This document shows positions 12,950 through 21,487 of a DNA stretch of 64,000 nt, piece by piece; position 1 is the first letter of the stretch, and each line of letters opens with the position of its first letter. Below the pieces are notes generated by a model. It searched no databases and was not told the DNA's origin. It was given only the letters and a program-made list of their open reading frames with translations. This stretch comes from Streptomyces sp. H27-H1. GTDB taxonomy: Bacteria > Actinomycetota > Actinomycetes > Streptomycetales > Streptomycetaceae. The position numbers and the translations under genes were made by a program. The DNA is taken from the NCBI RefSeq assembly GCF_026627445.1, contig NZ_JAPNLJ010000006.1, forward strand, positions 124,001 through 188,000, read 5' to 3'.

Positions 12950-15418
12950 TTGCGACTGACCGACATCCTTGCGCGGCTGAAGGGCGTGGAGGAGGACCAC
13001 GACGGCTACCTTGCCCTCTGCCCGGCGCACAACGACCGCGCGCACCCGTCGCTGAAGCTCACGTTGAAAGAGGACGGCGTACTTCTCATGGTGTGCCGGA
13101 CGGGCTGCGCGAAGGCGGACATCCTGAAGGCCATCCCCCTTCCCGCCTCCGCGCTCTTCGACGTCGACGGGCAGGGCGCGCGGACCATCAGCGCAAAGGT
13201 GCCGGAGACGATCGGGCCGGCGGAGATTGCCGGACTGCGGATGTTCGTCGACCAGACGTCGTCCTGGCTGCCGGACGTCGACGACGCGGAGGAGTACCTC
13301 ACCAACCGCTTCGGCCTGTCTGTGGAGGCGGCGCAGGAACTAGGGGTTGGCTACTTCAGTCACCACCTGGAGTTCAAGGCCCCGTGGCTGTCCGGCTCCT
13401 TCACGCGGTATCCGCGACTCACCGTCCCGCTCGCGGGATTCGACGGTGTGATCCGCGGACTTCAGGGCCGCGATCTCTCCGGCAAGTGCCCGGCGCGATG
13501 GGTCGGCCTGACGAACGTCGACGGGAAGGCTTGGTCAAAGTACGGGGTGATGCGCTCCGGCGCAGGCTTCGACACCGTACTCATCTGCGAGGGTCCCGGC
13601 GACGCTCTGACGTCTGTGGGCGCGGGATACGACGCCGTGGCCATCCGTGGTGCTGGACTCGCCCGCAACGCCGCCCTTGTCGCGGAACTGGCGGGGGGGC
13701 TGCGGGATCTTGACGTCGTCATCTGCGGCGACCGGGACCGCGCGGGAGCCGGGTTCACGGACTCCCTTGCCGTCGCGCTCGTCCGCGCCGGCGTCATGGT
13801 GCGTCGCCTTGAGATCCCGAACGACGGAGACGACCTCACCGACTGGAGGGCCCGCGACGTGACCGCATTCCCCGCAGAACTGCACCGTGCCGTCCGCTCC
13901 GCCCCGGTCGTCGAGCCGGAGGCGTCGAAGGCCGCAACCCCAGACGTCCCCGCGACGGACGCCGCTCTTGCGGAGATGAGTCAGAGTGCCCGCCAGATGT
14001 TCGACAACACAGACGTTGGCCTGGCGGTTCGCCTCAGGGACTTCATGGCCCGCAACGGCGGGGGAGTTCGGTACGCCGCGGGACTTGGCTTCCTCGTCTG
14101 GGACGGGCGTATCTGGGTGTCGGGGGGTGCTGAGGTACGGCGACAGCTTCATCTGATGGGGGCCGAGCTGATTGCCTCCGGAGACGACGCGAACCGGCGC
14201 CTGGCGCTGAAGGCTCTGACGAACAAGTCCATCGACGCCACGCTGAAGGAACTTCCTTCCGTCCCCGGCGTTCCCGCACAGGCTGCGGACTTCGACGCGC
14301 GTGAGGATCTGCTCAGTGTCGAGAACGGCACAATCAACCTGCGAACCGGGCAGCTTCAGCCGCATACTCCAGCCGACATGATCACCAAGCGCCTAAGGGT
14401 GTCGTACCACCCCGACGCGCCCGCGGAGCGTTGGAATCTGTTCCTGACGGAGGTGTTTCCGGGACACACGGACCTGTCGGCCTTCATGCGTCGGCTCGTG
14501 GGCTACGGGATCACCGGCTCGACGTCGGAACACTGCTTCGCCTTCCTTCACGGACAAGGCAGCAACGGGAAGTCGGCGTTCCTCGACGCTCTAATTCACG
14601 TGTTCAGCGGCGTGGTGCAGGCAACGCAGTTCAGCACCTTCGAGAAGTCGGTGACCGTCGGCCAGGCGTCGCCAGAGCTTGCAGCTCTTCGCGGGTCCCG
14701 GTTGGTGACGGCCAGCGAGACGGAGAAGTATTCCCGCTTGGCGGAGGCACTGGTCAAGCAACTCACCGGCGGAGACCCGATCACCTGTCGGTTCCTGAAC
14801 CAGAACCCGTTCACCTACGTCCCGTCGTTCCTTCTCCTTGTCGCCGGGAACTTCAAGCCGGCGATTCTCTCGCAGGACGAGGGGACGTGGAGGCGAGTCA
14901 AGCTGATCCCGTTCGACGCCACGTTCTCCTACGCACTGGGCAACAAGGACATCACGCTTCCATCCAAGCTCCGTGCGGAGGCGGAAGGCATCCTCGCGTG
15001 GGCCGTGGCGGGCGCCGTGGAGTGGTACGCCAACGGACTGGGAGAGCCCTCGTCCGTAGCCACCGCGACGCAGGACTACCGCGAGAGCGAAGACCGTCTA
15101 GCGGAGTTCATTGCCGCTCGGCTGGTTCAGGAGTCAGGCGCGCGGGTGGCTCCGATGGCGGTCCGGCGTGCCTACGCGGAGTGGGCGGAGGACGCGGGGC
15201 TGAGCCGTAAGGAGGTGCTGTCCGGCTGGGCGCTGGGCGTAGAGCTGGAGAGCCGCGGGTTCACAAAGCGGCGTGCCGGCGCGCAGGGCAAGTGGGGCTT
15301 CGATGGCGTTCGTCTGGCCACCGACGTGGAACGGGAGCTAGCCAACCGGACCGCTGAGGGCGTGGACGAGCCGGACGGATCGACGGACATCTTCGGGCAG
15401 ACGAAGGAGGCAGCATGA
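12950..15418 (+). CDS. Bifunctional DNA primase/helicase (zinc ribbon, Toprim, SF3 D5-type)
   Basis: The 822-residue protein has a CHC2-like zinc ribbon (CPAHNDRAHPSL near residue 24 and CRTGC near 50). A Toprim domain follows (VLICEGPGDAL near 206 and VICGDRDRAG near 260). A D5/P4-type superfamily 3 helicase comes last, with the P-loop HGQGSNGKSAF near 535. It would synthesise primers and unwind DNA at the phage fork. Start TTG 12950 follows GAGGAGAG. The stop overlaps the polymerase start, so the two are made together. Confidence 0.92.
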   Translation: MRLTDILARLKGVEEDHDGYLALCPAHNDRAHPSLKLTLKEDGVLLMVCRTGCAKADILKAIPLPASALFDVDGQGARTISAKVPETIGPAEIAGLRMFVDQTSSWLPDVDDAEEYLTNRFGLSVEAAQELGVGYFSHHLEFKAPWLSGSFTRYPRLTVPLAGFDGVIRGLQGRDLSGKCPARWVGLTNVDGKAWSKYGVMRSGAGFDTVLICEGPGDALTSVGAGYDAVAIRGAGLARNAALVAELAGGLRDLDVVICGDRDRAGAGFTDSLAVALVRAGVMVRRLEIPNDGDDLTDWRARDVTAFPAELHRAVRSAPVVEPEASKAATPDVPATDAALAEMSQSARQMFDNTDVGLAVRLRDFMARNGGGVRYAAGLGFLVWDGRIWVSGGAEVRRQLHLMGAELIASGDDANRRLALKALTNKSIDATLKELPSVPGVPAQAADFDAREDLLSVENGTINLRTGQLQPHTPADMITKRLRVSYHPDAPAERWNLFLTEVFPGHTDLSAFMRRLVGYGITGSTSEHCFAFLHGQGSNGKSAFLDALIHVFSGVVQATQFSTFEKSVTVGQASPELAALRGSRLVTASETEKYSRLAEALVKQLTGGDPITCRFLNQNPFTYVPSFLLLVAGNFKPAILSQDEGTWRRVKLIPFDATFSYALGNKDITLPSKLRAEAEGILAWAVAGAVEWYANGLGEPSSVATATQDYRESEDRLAEFIAARLVQESGARVAPMAVRRAYAEWAEDAGLSRKEVLSGWALGVELESRGFTKRRAGAQGKWGFDGVRLATDVERELANRTAEGVDEPDGSTDIFGQTKEAA

Positions 15419-17343
15419 TCACGCACACGTTCCCTGTGTTGGGGGAGCCGATCCCGGTATACGTACCTCAGACCGTCGAAGACTTCCGCGACTTCCAGCG
15501 CTACGTACTCGACGTCGCGAACTCTGGTCGGCGCATGGCGTATGACACCGAGACGACGGGGCTTGCCACCTTCTCCAAGGATTTCCGCATCCGTACCGCG
15601 CAGTTCGGCACCCCGGATCAGGCGTGGGTCCTTCAGGTGGAGAAGGGCGACGACCTTCGACGTCTTGCCGCATGGGCCCTTCGGACGCTTCCCGCCCTCT
15701 CCATGCAGAACCGCAACTTCGACATGTTGGCTACCGACAGGCACTTGCCCGGCGCCTCCCTGGAGATGCTGGCGCCGAAGACGCTCGACACCTACATCCA
15801 CCTCCACCTGTCCGATCCCCGCCGACGGGATCAGGGCGGGGTGGGCAACGGACTGAAGGATGCTGCGGCCCACTACGTCGATCCGTCCGCGCCCGACACC
15901 CAAGCGGGGCTGATAGGCGAGTTCCACAAGATCGGCCACACGAAGGACACCGGGTGGGCGCACATCGACATCGACAATCCGCTGTACCTCAGTTACGCCG
16001 GCGGGGACGTCATCTTGACGTCGCGGTTGCTGCCGCTCGTGGAGGCCCGCGTCAAGGAGCTGGGGGTCAATCCCGGCCTGATCCCCTTCGAGCACGACGT
16101 CGGTTACGTCTGCGCCCTCATCGAGCGCCGCGGGATGCGGATCGACCGCGACTACACGACCCAGCTCTCTACACACCTTCTGGACGAGTCGGCGGAGTGG
16201 GCCGGTCGTGCCGCCAGGTACGGCGTGGCCAACGTGAACTCCACTCGGCAGCTCTCGGAAGCGCTGTTGGGCATGGGAGAGGTGATCCCCGAGCGGACAG
16301 ACGGGGGCGCCGTACAGGTGAACGGCACGGTGCTGAAGCGGCTGGCGGACGTGGACAAGGAATGGGAGCCCATCGGCAGCCGGACACCGAACCCGCTCGC
16401 CATGGCAGTACTGCGCAGTAAGCGGGCGTCGAAGTGGCGCACGTCCTACGCAGAGGCCATGCTTCGGACCGCTGACGAGAATGATCGCGTGCACCCGAAG
16501 ATCGGGGCACTTGCCGCCAGAACTGCGCGTATGTCCATCAGTGACCCGCCCTTCCAGCAACTCCCATCGGGCAAATGGCTCGTACGGCGAGCCGTCGTAG
16601 CGGACGACGGACACCGGGTCATCTCCGTCGACTACTCGTCGGTGGAGCCTCGCGTCATGGCGGCCCTGTCCGGCGACGAGAGGATGACCGCAGCCATCCT
16701 CCGCGGTGACGACCTCCACAACCTCACGGCCGCGAGCGTCTACGGCCCCGACTTCACGCCCGGACAACGCAAGGTCGCCAAGGTGGTGCAGCTGGGGGTT
16801 GCCTATGGGGGAGGGGCCAAGACGATAGCTGCTCAGACGGGCTTGTCCCTGGCTGCGGCACAGGACGCCGTCAAGGGCTACAAGCGGACCTACCCGCAGT
16901 TGGCTCGTTACATCCGGAGCTTGCAGAGCAAGGTGATCCGCAACGGCTACACGCTTCGCACACCGTCGGGACGCCGGCTGGTCTTCGACCGTGACGCCGC
17001 GTACGCCAGCTTCAACGGAGAGATCCAGTCGACGGCCCGGGACATCTTTGCCGAAGGGTTGTTGGAGATCCACGCGCGTGGTTTGACCTCTCACGTGTTG
17101 CTTCCGGTGCATGACGAGATCGTGGCAGACGCCACTGACAACGAGGCACACGACGTGGCCCGGGAGATTGGGGAGGCGATGACGATGACCCTCCGTGGCA
17201 TCCCGCTCGGCACCGATCCGGAGGTTGGCGGGTCGTCATGGGGCTCCCTCTACATGAAGAAGGCACGGACGATGATCGACAACGACCCCTGGTACGCGGC
17301 GAACCCGGAAGCCGCGGAACTTGCCGAGACGGCAAGGAAGTGA
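15415..17343 (+). CDS. Family A DNA polymerase with 3'-5' exonuclease domain
   Basis: The 642-residue protein has a DnaQ-like exonuclease: YDTETTGL near residue 44, QNRNFDML near 97 and YAGGDVILT near 195. A family A polymerase follows, with motif A (VISVDYSSVEPRVMA), motif B (RKVAKVVQLGVAYGGG) and motif C (PVHDEIVAD). Both catalytic Asp are present. No 5'-3' exonuclease domain is seen, as is usual for phage versions. It replicates phage DNA with the primase/helicase just upstream. The start ATG 15415 overlaps that gene. Confidence 0.93.
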   Translation: MITHTFPVLGEPIPVYVPQTVEDFRDFQRYVLDVANSGRRMAYDTETTGLATFSKDFRIRTAQFGTPDQAWVLQVEKGDDLRRLAAWALRTLPALSMQNRNFDMLATDRHLPGASLEMLAPKTLDTYIHLHLSDPRRRDQGGVGNGLKDAAAHYVDPSAPDTQAGLIGEFHKIGHTKDTGWAHIDIDNPLYLSYAGGDVILTSRLLPLVEARVKELGVNPGLIPFEHDVGYVCALIERRGMRIDRDYTTQLSTHLLDESAEWAGRAARYGVANVNSTRQLSEALLGMGEVIPERTDGGAVQVNGTVLKRLADVDKEWEPIGSRTPNPLAMAVLRSKRASKWRTSYAEAMLRTADENDRVHPKIGALAARTARMSISDPPFQQLPSGKWLVRRAVVADDGHRVISVDYSSVEPRVMAALSGDERMTAAILRGDDLHNLTAASVYGPDFTPGQRKVAKVVQLGVAYGGGAKTIAAQTGLSLAAAQDAVKGYKRTYPQLARYIRSLQSKVIRNGYTLRTPSGRRLVFDRDAAYASFNGEIQSTARDIFAEGLLEIHARGLTSHVLLPVHDEIVADATDNEAHDVAREIGEAMTMTLRGIPLGTDPEVGGSSWGSLYMKKARTMIDNDPWYAANPEAAELAETARK

Positions 17344-17348
17344 CTCCG

Positions 17349-17759
17349 ATGAGGGGTCCTGCATCGACAACACAGAGAGTGACATCGGCTCCTAGAGCGC
17401 CGGTAGAGAACCGACTCTCAGGGTTCCGACCTGTCAGGAGAGTTGTCACGATTGCTCCCCTCATGCGTAAGCCTGAGCCCCCTAGTGGCCCCACTCGACG
17501 CGACGTATTCGGTCTCCTGGAGGAGCTGGACTGTTGGTCATGCGCCTACTGTGACGCCCCGTTTGGTGGGTCGGTGGAAGCCGAAATGGACCATGTGAAT
17601 CCGCTTGCAAAGGGCGGCGTTCACGACTGGAGCAACATCGCGCCGGCCTGCCGGGACTGCAACCGCCTGAAGAGCGACCAGGACATAGCGGACTGGCTGG
17701 GGCTTCTAGCTGGACCTTCCTCAGCGGAGTGCAACTCTCCGGATATGCAGAGCGGTTGA
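17349..17759 (+). CDS. HNH endonuclease
   Basis: The 136-residue product ends in a classic HNH module: CAYCDAPFGG, then EMDHVNPLAKGG, WSNIAPACRDCNRLKSD. Both CxxC zinc pairs and the DH catalytic pair are present. ATG 17349, five bases after AAGGAAG, is preferred; ATG 17463 would leave only the nuclease core. It lies directly after the polymerase gene. Confidence 0.85.
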   Translation: MRGPASTTQRVTSAPRAPVENRLSGFRPVRRVVTIAPLMRKPEPPSGPTRRDVFGLLEELDCWSCAYCDAPFGGSVEAEMDHVNPLAKGGVHDWSNIAPACRDCNRLKSDQDIADWLGLLAGPSSAECNSPDMQSG

Positions 17760-17831
17760 GGAGTGGCTGATTCCGGTTCACAGGATCTCCATAAGATTAC
17801 GGTTGCGTAACGGTGAACCGTTGAAGGTTGT

Positions 17832-17880
17832 CCTGTGGCGTACGTCATAACGGCAGGTCAGATGGGGAGTACGCCATAAG
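17832..17880. promoter_or_regulatory. CCATAAC palindrome region, copy D plus a second half site
   Basis: A 20-bp copy (17832-17851, CCTGTGGCGTACGTCATAAC) diverges from the perfect palindrome at several bases. A second partial copy, GTACGCCATAAG, ends at 17880. Upstream, AACGGTGAACCGTT near 17808 is another perfect inverted repeat. This is the most complex regulatory stretch (17760-17929) in the element and it precedes the 17930 gene. Confidence 0.55.
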
Positions 17881-17929
17881 TTGTACGGCGGTCCCAACTT
17901 TTTCTAACCAGGACAGATGGGGGCGAATC

Positions 17930-18343
17930 TTGACAAACGACTTGGCATATACCAACCGCACGGCAATTGCGCCACAGCAGAGCGTCACTTACGGTTTCGA
18001 CCACACCAGCGGACATCCCCTGTCACAGCTGATCAACCGCCTTCAGAGAGCGGTCGACGAGCTACGCCAGTTGACCGCTGCATACGACGACGCTAAGACC
18101 GCACGCAGTCGGAATCCGCGGGCGGCCCCGGACGAGACCGGCCGCTCCGCAACCCGGGGCCCGTCGCGCCCCACTGAGGACATCGCACTAGACAGCGCAC
18201 GCCAGGCGCTGCACGACGAATTGAAGATCGGCGCCCCGTATCTCGCTGCTGCCACCGCGTACGTGCTGGGCGTTACCGCATCCATGGATCGCGCCCTAGC
18301 CCGATGGGAAGGGGACGATTTTGCAGCACGGGGGTCTGAATGA
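17930..18343 (+). CDS. Phage protein of unknown function behind an operator region
   Basis: I choose TTG 17930 after GGGGGCG; an upstream start near 17828 would run through the palindromes. The 137-residue product is helical (LINRLQRAVDELRQLTAAYDDAKTAR, then DSARQALHDELKIGAPYLAAATAYVLG). It shows no clear helix-turn-helix. Its position behind several palindromes suggests tight control. Confidence 0.6.
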   Translation: MTNDLAYTNRTAIAPQQSVTYGFDHTSGHPLSQLINRLQRAVDELRQLTAAYDDAKTARSRNPRAAPDETGRSATRGPSRPTEDIALDSARQALHDELKIGAPYLAAATAYVLGVTASMDRALARWEGDDFAARGSE

Positions 18344-18561
18344 TCGTCATGACGGGACCGCAGGTCACGGTCCAAGAGTGTGAGGAACTGGCCGAACTGG
18401 CCGGGTTTCATGGTGCCCTGCTGGTCAGCGCACACCACATCCCATGGGCTGACGTTCACGCCCTTTACCGCCTCGCCGGCTGGGCAGTCTGCCCGCTTGC
18501 CAGCGCCGACGTCACGATGGCCGGCGCTTTGGGTATCCCAATGTATGACCTGACGAGCTAG
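18340..18561 (+). CDS. Small phage protein, unknown function
   Basis: The 73-residue product starts at ATG 18340 (ATGA overlap). The pattern VQECEELAELAGFHGALLVSAHHIPW resembles a small DNA-binding or Rossmann-like helix-strand unit, without certainty. A gene-end palindrome begins two bases after its stop. Confidence 0.65.
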   Translation: MIVMTGPQVTVQECEELAELAGFHGALLVSAHHIPWADVHALYRLAGWAVCPLASADVTMAGALGIPMYDLTS

Positions 18562-18562
18562 C

Positions 18563-18582
18563 TCCGTAAGGCACCTTACGGA
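18563..18582. repeat. Gene-end palindrome, copy 2
   Basis: TCCGTAAGG-CA-CCTTACGGA lies just after the stop of the 18340 gene and just before a terminator hairpin. It differs from the 22-bp form by one outer pair. Confidence 0.8.
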
Positions 18583-18585
18583 CCT

Positions 18586-18614
18586 GCCCCCGTTCCGCGA
18601 GGGACGGGGGCTTT
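18586..18614 (+). terminator. Terminator hairpin
   Basis: GCCCCCGT pairs with ACGGGGGC around a 10-base loop and is followed by TTT. It closes the 17930-18561 unit. Confidence 0.75.
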
Positions 18615-18639
18615 GTCGTACCCGGGCTCAGGTCTCTTG

Positions 18640-18659
18640 TGTGGCCTAGGTCACATAAG
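18640..18659. promoter_or_regulatory. Diverged CCATAAC-type palindrome upstream of the sigma gene
   Basis: TGTGGCCTAGGTCACATAAG keeps the TGTGGC...CATAAG frame of the 20-bp palindrome but has a CTAG core. It lies just upstream of promoter copy 3. Confidence 0.4.
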
Positions 18660-18665
18660 TCACTT

Positions 18666-18694
18666 CTGACATGCACTCCTCTCCACCCCATTAC
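18666..18694 (+). promoter_or_regulatory. Early-type promoter, copy 3, before the sigma gene
   Basis: CTGACA (18666-18671) and CATTAC (18689-18694) are 17 bp apart, and the spacer ends in CTCCACCC as in copies 1 and 2. It would transcribe the sigma factor gene, so the factor could control itself. Confidence 0.7.
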
Positions 18695-18726
18695 TCCCAC
18701 ACAAGCAGCTAATGAAGGAGATCGAC

Positions 18727-19533
18727 ATGACGAAGGCGTCTGTAGACATCGAGGTCGTACGAGCCGCGCAGGGAGGCGACCAGAACGCCATGTGGATCGT
18801 GATCAGCGAGTACGACGGCGTACTGATGAGCATCGTTCGATCCGTAGCTCCCGCCGCTTCGCGGACTGACGTCGAAGACCTGCATCAGGAAGCGCGGGCC
18901 GCTTTGATTACCTGCCTCCGCGCCTACGACACGACCTCTGACGCCTCCCTCAGTAGCTACGCGTACGCCAGCGTCCGCCGTGCCGTGGCTGAGCACTGGG
19001 TGCGGTCCACGACCTCCCTCACCGTGGACCCGACGGCGGTTCTCCGCGTCCGCCGCGCCCTGTGGACCAGCGAGGGTGACATAGAGGGAGCGTGGATGCT
19101 CCTGTCGATGAGCGCTGACTCCCGAAAGATCATGTCACGTGAGGTCTTCGTGTCGTGCCTGGAGACGCTGCACCCGAGAATCTCTCTCGACGCCCCCGTG
19201 TCGGATGACGAGAGCGACGGCGACCGGCGCACCCTGGCGGACGACATCCCGGACGTCGTCGACACGGAGTCGGACACCGACCGTCGGGACTTCGCGCGTT
19301 GGCTGCTGACGCAAATCTCTCCGCGTCAGTCCTACGCCCTGCGCGCCTTCTATGGCATCCGCACGCAGCAGATGCCCGATGAGGCGGTTGCGGACGAGCT
19401 TGGAATCCGGCCGGCGACCCTCCGTCAGCTTCGAAAGGACGGCAAGGACTCCGCACGTCGGGTGGCCGGGCTGATGGACCTCGACCTCACGCGCACCTAC
19501 CGACGTCGGGAAGCCGTAAGCGTTGCTGCGTGA
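18727..19533 (+). CDS. Phage-encoded sigma-70 family factor
   Basis: The 268-residue protein has a sigma region 2 (VRAAQGGDQNAMWIVISEYDGVL, DVEDLHQEARAALITCLRAYD and SLSSYAYASVRRAVAEHW). A C-terminal region 4-like helix-turn-helix follows (ISPRQSYALRAFYG, MPDEAVADELGIRPATLRQLRKDG). The linker between them is longer than in ECF factors. ATG 18727 follows AAGGAG at a normal distance; ATG 18712 lies in that site. It would redirect host RNA polymerase to phage promoters, and a copy of the shared promoter lies in front of it. Confidence 0.88.
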   Translation: MTKASVDIEVVRAAQGGDQNAMWIVISEYDGVLMSIVRSVAPAASRTDVEDLHQEARAALITCLRAYDTTSDASLSSYAYASVRRAVAEHWVRSTTSLTVDPTAVLRVRRALWTSEGDIEGAWMLLSMSADSRKIMSREVFVSCLETLHPRISLDAPVSDDESDGDRRTLADDIPDVVDTESDTDRRDFARWLLTQISPRQSYALRAFYGIRTQQMPDEAVADELGIRPATLRQLRKDGKDSARRVAGLMDLDLTRTYRRREAVSVAA

Positions 19534-19565
19534 GGCACGGACAGAACTATAACCGAGGAGTGATC

Positions 19566-19706
19566 ATGACCCGACTTCCCTCTCTTGACGCATACGACGT
19601 CCAAGGGGTCCGCGCCGACGAGGCGGCCCTGTGGGGCGACGACGTCCGCCTCGCCGTCGACGAGCTGAGCGACGCTGCCCCCGACGTCGACGAGCTGCTG
19701 ACCTGA
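19566..19706 (+). CDS. 46-residue acidic peptide
   Basis: It starts at ATG 19566 after GAGGAG. The peptide is very acidic and ends in DVDELLT. A gene-end palindrome follows one base after the stop. It could be a small regulator of the sigma factor or polymerase, but nothing proves it. Confidence 0.6.
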   Translation: MTRLPSLDAYDVQGVRADEAALWGDDVRLAVDELSDAAPDVDELLT

Positions 19707-19707
19707 C

Positions 19708-19729
19708 CTCCGTAAGGCACCTTACGGAG
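19708..19729. repeat. Gene-end palindrome, copy 3
   Basis: The arms CTCCGTAAGG and CCTTACGGAG flank CA. It lies one base after the stop of the 19566 peptide gene and 25 bp before the next start. Confidence 0.85.
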
Positions 19730-19754
19730 CTACGAAACTCACCGAGGAGAAACT

Positions 19755-20306
19755 GTGGACGAGACCTACCGCGCTCAGTGCCGTTGGGCAAAGGACGACT
19801 ACATGAAGGCCCTCCGCGTGGGGGATAGCGTCCACTTGGATGCCTTCGACGAAGGCGACGACGGCGCTAGCGTCTCGCTGCCCGCGGCCGACGCCCGCGC
19901 CTTCGCCCGCGGCATTCTGGCCCTGGCGGATGAGATCGATGGGGGAGAAGCGCCGCCTGCCGCTGAGGCAACGTCCGCCGTCGACGCACCGATCAAGGTT
20001 GGCGACGACGTTCGCGTACTGGCCGACGGCGCTGAACATGCCGACGTGCTGCGAGGTGACGTCTTCCGCGTGGCGCGCATCGAGGGCGCCCCCGAAACGC
20101 CTCGATATGTGGTCGACGACGGTGAAGGCGGCTTCTGGTACTTCGTCGGCGAGAGCATAGAGCGCGTAGTGAAGCCCGTCCCTTCCGTCGCCCCTTCCAC
20201 CCGCGCCGCCCTCTACCTCGAAGCGCGAACCCTCGCCGGCCCCGATGCATCCGTGTTCGATGTACTGGCCGTAGCTGCGTTCCTGACGGGCGGTGGCGAG
20301 CGATGA
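19755..20306 (+). CDS. Phage protein with SH3-like segment and terminal helix
   Basis: The 183-residue product starts at GTG 19755 after GAGGAG. It has an N-terminal domain with LPAADARAFARGILALADE (also seen in the 25340 product), then a KOW/SH3-like part (KVGDDVRVLADGAEHADVLRGDVFRV). The terminal helix (VFDVLAVAAFLTGG) is shared with the next gene. Function is unknown. Confidence 0.7.
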   Translation: MDETYRAQCRWAKDDYMKALRVGDSVHLDAFDEGDDGASVSLPAADARAFARGILALADEIDGGEAPPAAEATSAVDAPIKVGDDVRVLADGAEHADVLRGDVFRVARIEGAPETPRYVVDDGEGGFWYFVGESIERVVKPVPSVAPSTRAALYLEARTLAGPDASVFDVLAVAAFLTGGGER

Positions 20307-20584
20307 CGGTGTTCAGCGAGGGCGGCCGCGTACAGCACGCAATCGACCGCCACCGGATCGGCACTGTCATGGAATACGACGCGCACGACTCCTCTCTTCC
20401 GTACTACGTCCGGTGGGACGGCGATGAATACGCGATGTGGATGTCTGCGGACGACGTAGAGGGGCTCTCCGCCCCGCAAACCACTTCCCGCGAAGCACTC
20501 GCAACCCGCGCGAAGGAACTTCTCGCCGGCACCGCCCACACGGGGGCCGACGTCGTCGCCCTGGCCGCCTTCCTGGCCGGCTAG
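20303..20584 (+). CDS. Phage protein with DUF-like beta core and terminal helix
   Basis: The 93-residue product starts at ATG 20303 (overlap). IGTVMEYDAHDSSLPYYVRWDGDEYAMW looks like a small SH3/Tudor-type barrel. Its end, ADVVALAAFLAG, parallels the preceding protein. Function is unknown. Confidence 0.7.
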   Translation: MTVFSEGGRVQHAIDRHRIGTVMEYDAHDSSLPYYVRWDGDEYAMWMSADDVEGLSAPQTTSREALATRAKELLAGTAHTGADVVALAAFLAG

Positions 20585-20607
20585 TAGCCCAACACAGAGG
20601 AGAGACC

Positions 20608-21195
20608 ATGACCCTGACCCTGACCAAGGAAACCGGCGCCGCGGACCTGGACGGCGTGACGAAGATGGCCATCGGCGCATCGTGGGACACCACGGGCGGC
20701 GGTTCTGGTGGGATCGTCGGATGGGCCCGAAAGGCGCGCGGTACCGACCTCGACGCCGTAGCCATTCTCATGCAGGGCGACGACCCGGTGCGCATTGCCG
20801 GCCTGGATTCCCTCGACCCGCTCAGCAACGGCGCCGTGGTGCACAGCGGGGACAACCAGACCGGCCACGGGGCCGGCGACGACGAGACGATCACCGTCGA
20901 CTTCAGCCGCATTCCGCCGCACGTGACGTCCATCGTCTTCGTCTGCGCCGCCTTCAAGCGCGGCGCGTCCTTCGACAAGGCGACGAACGTCAGCTTCAAG
21001 GTGTACGACGCCTCCGACGGCCGGCCGGAGCAAGTGGCGGACATCTGGCCGTCGCTGCTGGGCTCCGGCAACGCGTGTGCCGTAGCCAAGGCGTACCGCG
21101 TGGGCGGCTCGTGGCAGCTGGAGGTCATCAACTCCAGGGGCACCGTGCGGCAGGGAGATCAGTCGAGTCTGCTGCGGTTCGCCATCGGGCACTGA
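20608..21195 (+). CDS. TerD family protein
   Basis: The 195-residue protein carries the TerD signature: GGGSGG, DLDAVAILM, DPLSNGAVVHSGDNQTGHGAGDDETITVD-type segment (Asp-rich, Ca2+ binding in the family) and SIVFVCAAF. Bacterial TerD proteins belong to the tellurite-resistance and stress-response ter systems, linked to phage resistance and membrane stress. The other ter genes are absent. A phage copy might blunt or mimic a host response. ATG 20608 follows GAGGAGAG. Confidence 0.88.
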   Translation: MTLTLTKETGAADLDGVTKMAIGASWDTTGGGSGGIVGWARKARGTDLDAVAILMQGDDPVRIAGLDSLDPLSNGAVVHSGDNQTGHGAGDDETITVDFSRIPPHVTSIVFVCAAFKRGASFDKATNVSFKVYDASDGRPEQVADIWPSLLGSGNACAVAKAYRVGGSWQLEVINSRGTVRQGDQSSLLRFAIGH

Positions 21196-21203
21196 CATTA
21201 GGA

Positions 21204-21223
21204 CTTGTGGCGTACGCCATAAC
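21204..21223. promoter_or_regulatory. CCATAAC palindrome, copy A
   Basis: CTTGTGGCGTACGCCATAAC is a near-perfect palindrome around GTAC and contains the -10-like CATAAC. It is followed by a conserved stretch with GGAGTCAC and then CTCACGG, as in copies B and C. The 21288 gene starts 65 bp downstream. Confidence 0.65.
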
Positions 21224-21287
21224 TGTGTCACCATGGAGTCACGCCAGGGACTCACGGACTTGGTTCTGACAGAGAAGAGGACCGCCA

Positions 21288-21407
21288 ATGTGCCCCTGCT
21301 GTGGCGCCGAGACCAACCGCTTCAACATCGAGTGTGAGTCGTGCTTTACCGCGCTTCTCGAAGGCCGCGAGTGCAGGCACGCCGCCGAGAACAGCGTGAG
21401 CGACTGA
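21288..21407 (+). CDS. 39-residue zinc-ribbon-like peptide
   Basis: It starts at ATG 21288 after AGAGAAGAGG. The order CPCC...CESC gives two Cys pairs, a likely zinc knuckle. A tRNA-like hairpin begins 8 bases after its stop. Confidence 0.6.
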   Translation: MCPCCGAETNRFNIECESCFTALLEGRECRHAAENSVSD

Positions 21408-21414
21408 ACGTTTC

Positions 21415-21463
21415 GCCCCGGCATCCAGCCGTGAGGGCGCGGGATCGACTCCCGCCCGGGGCA
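21415..21463 (+). ncRNA. tRNA-like element 1 (acceptor and T arms only)
   Basis: GCCCCGG (21415-21421) pairs with CCGGGGC (21456-21462), followed by A. Directly inside is a 5-bp T-arm-like hairpin, GCGGG-ATCGACT-CCCGC. Only 17 bases remain between, so the D and anticodon arms are missing. It is not a usable tRNA but may mimic one for RNase P/Z or EF-Tu. Confidence 0.5.
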
Positions 21464-21487
21464 CTCGAACCACAGAGGGAGATGGCC

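Noticed and set aside
15172..17151. A minus-strand frame of 659 codons
   Set aside because: It is opposite the DNA polymerase, which has all exonuclease and polymerase motifs.
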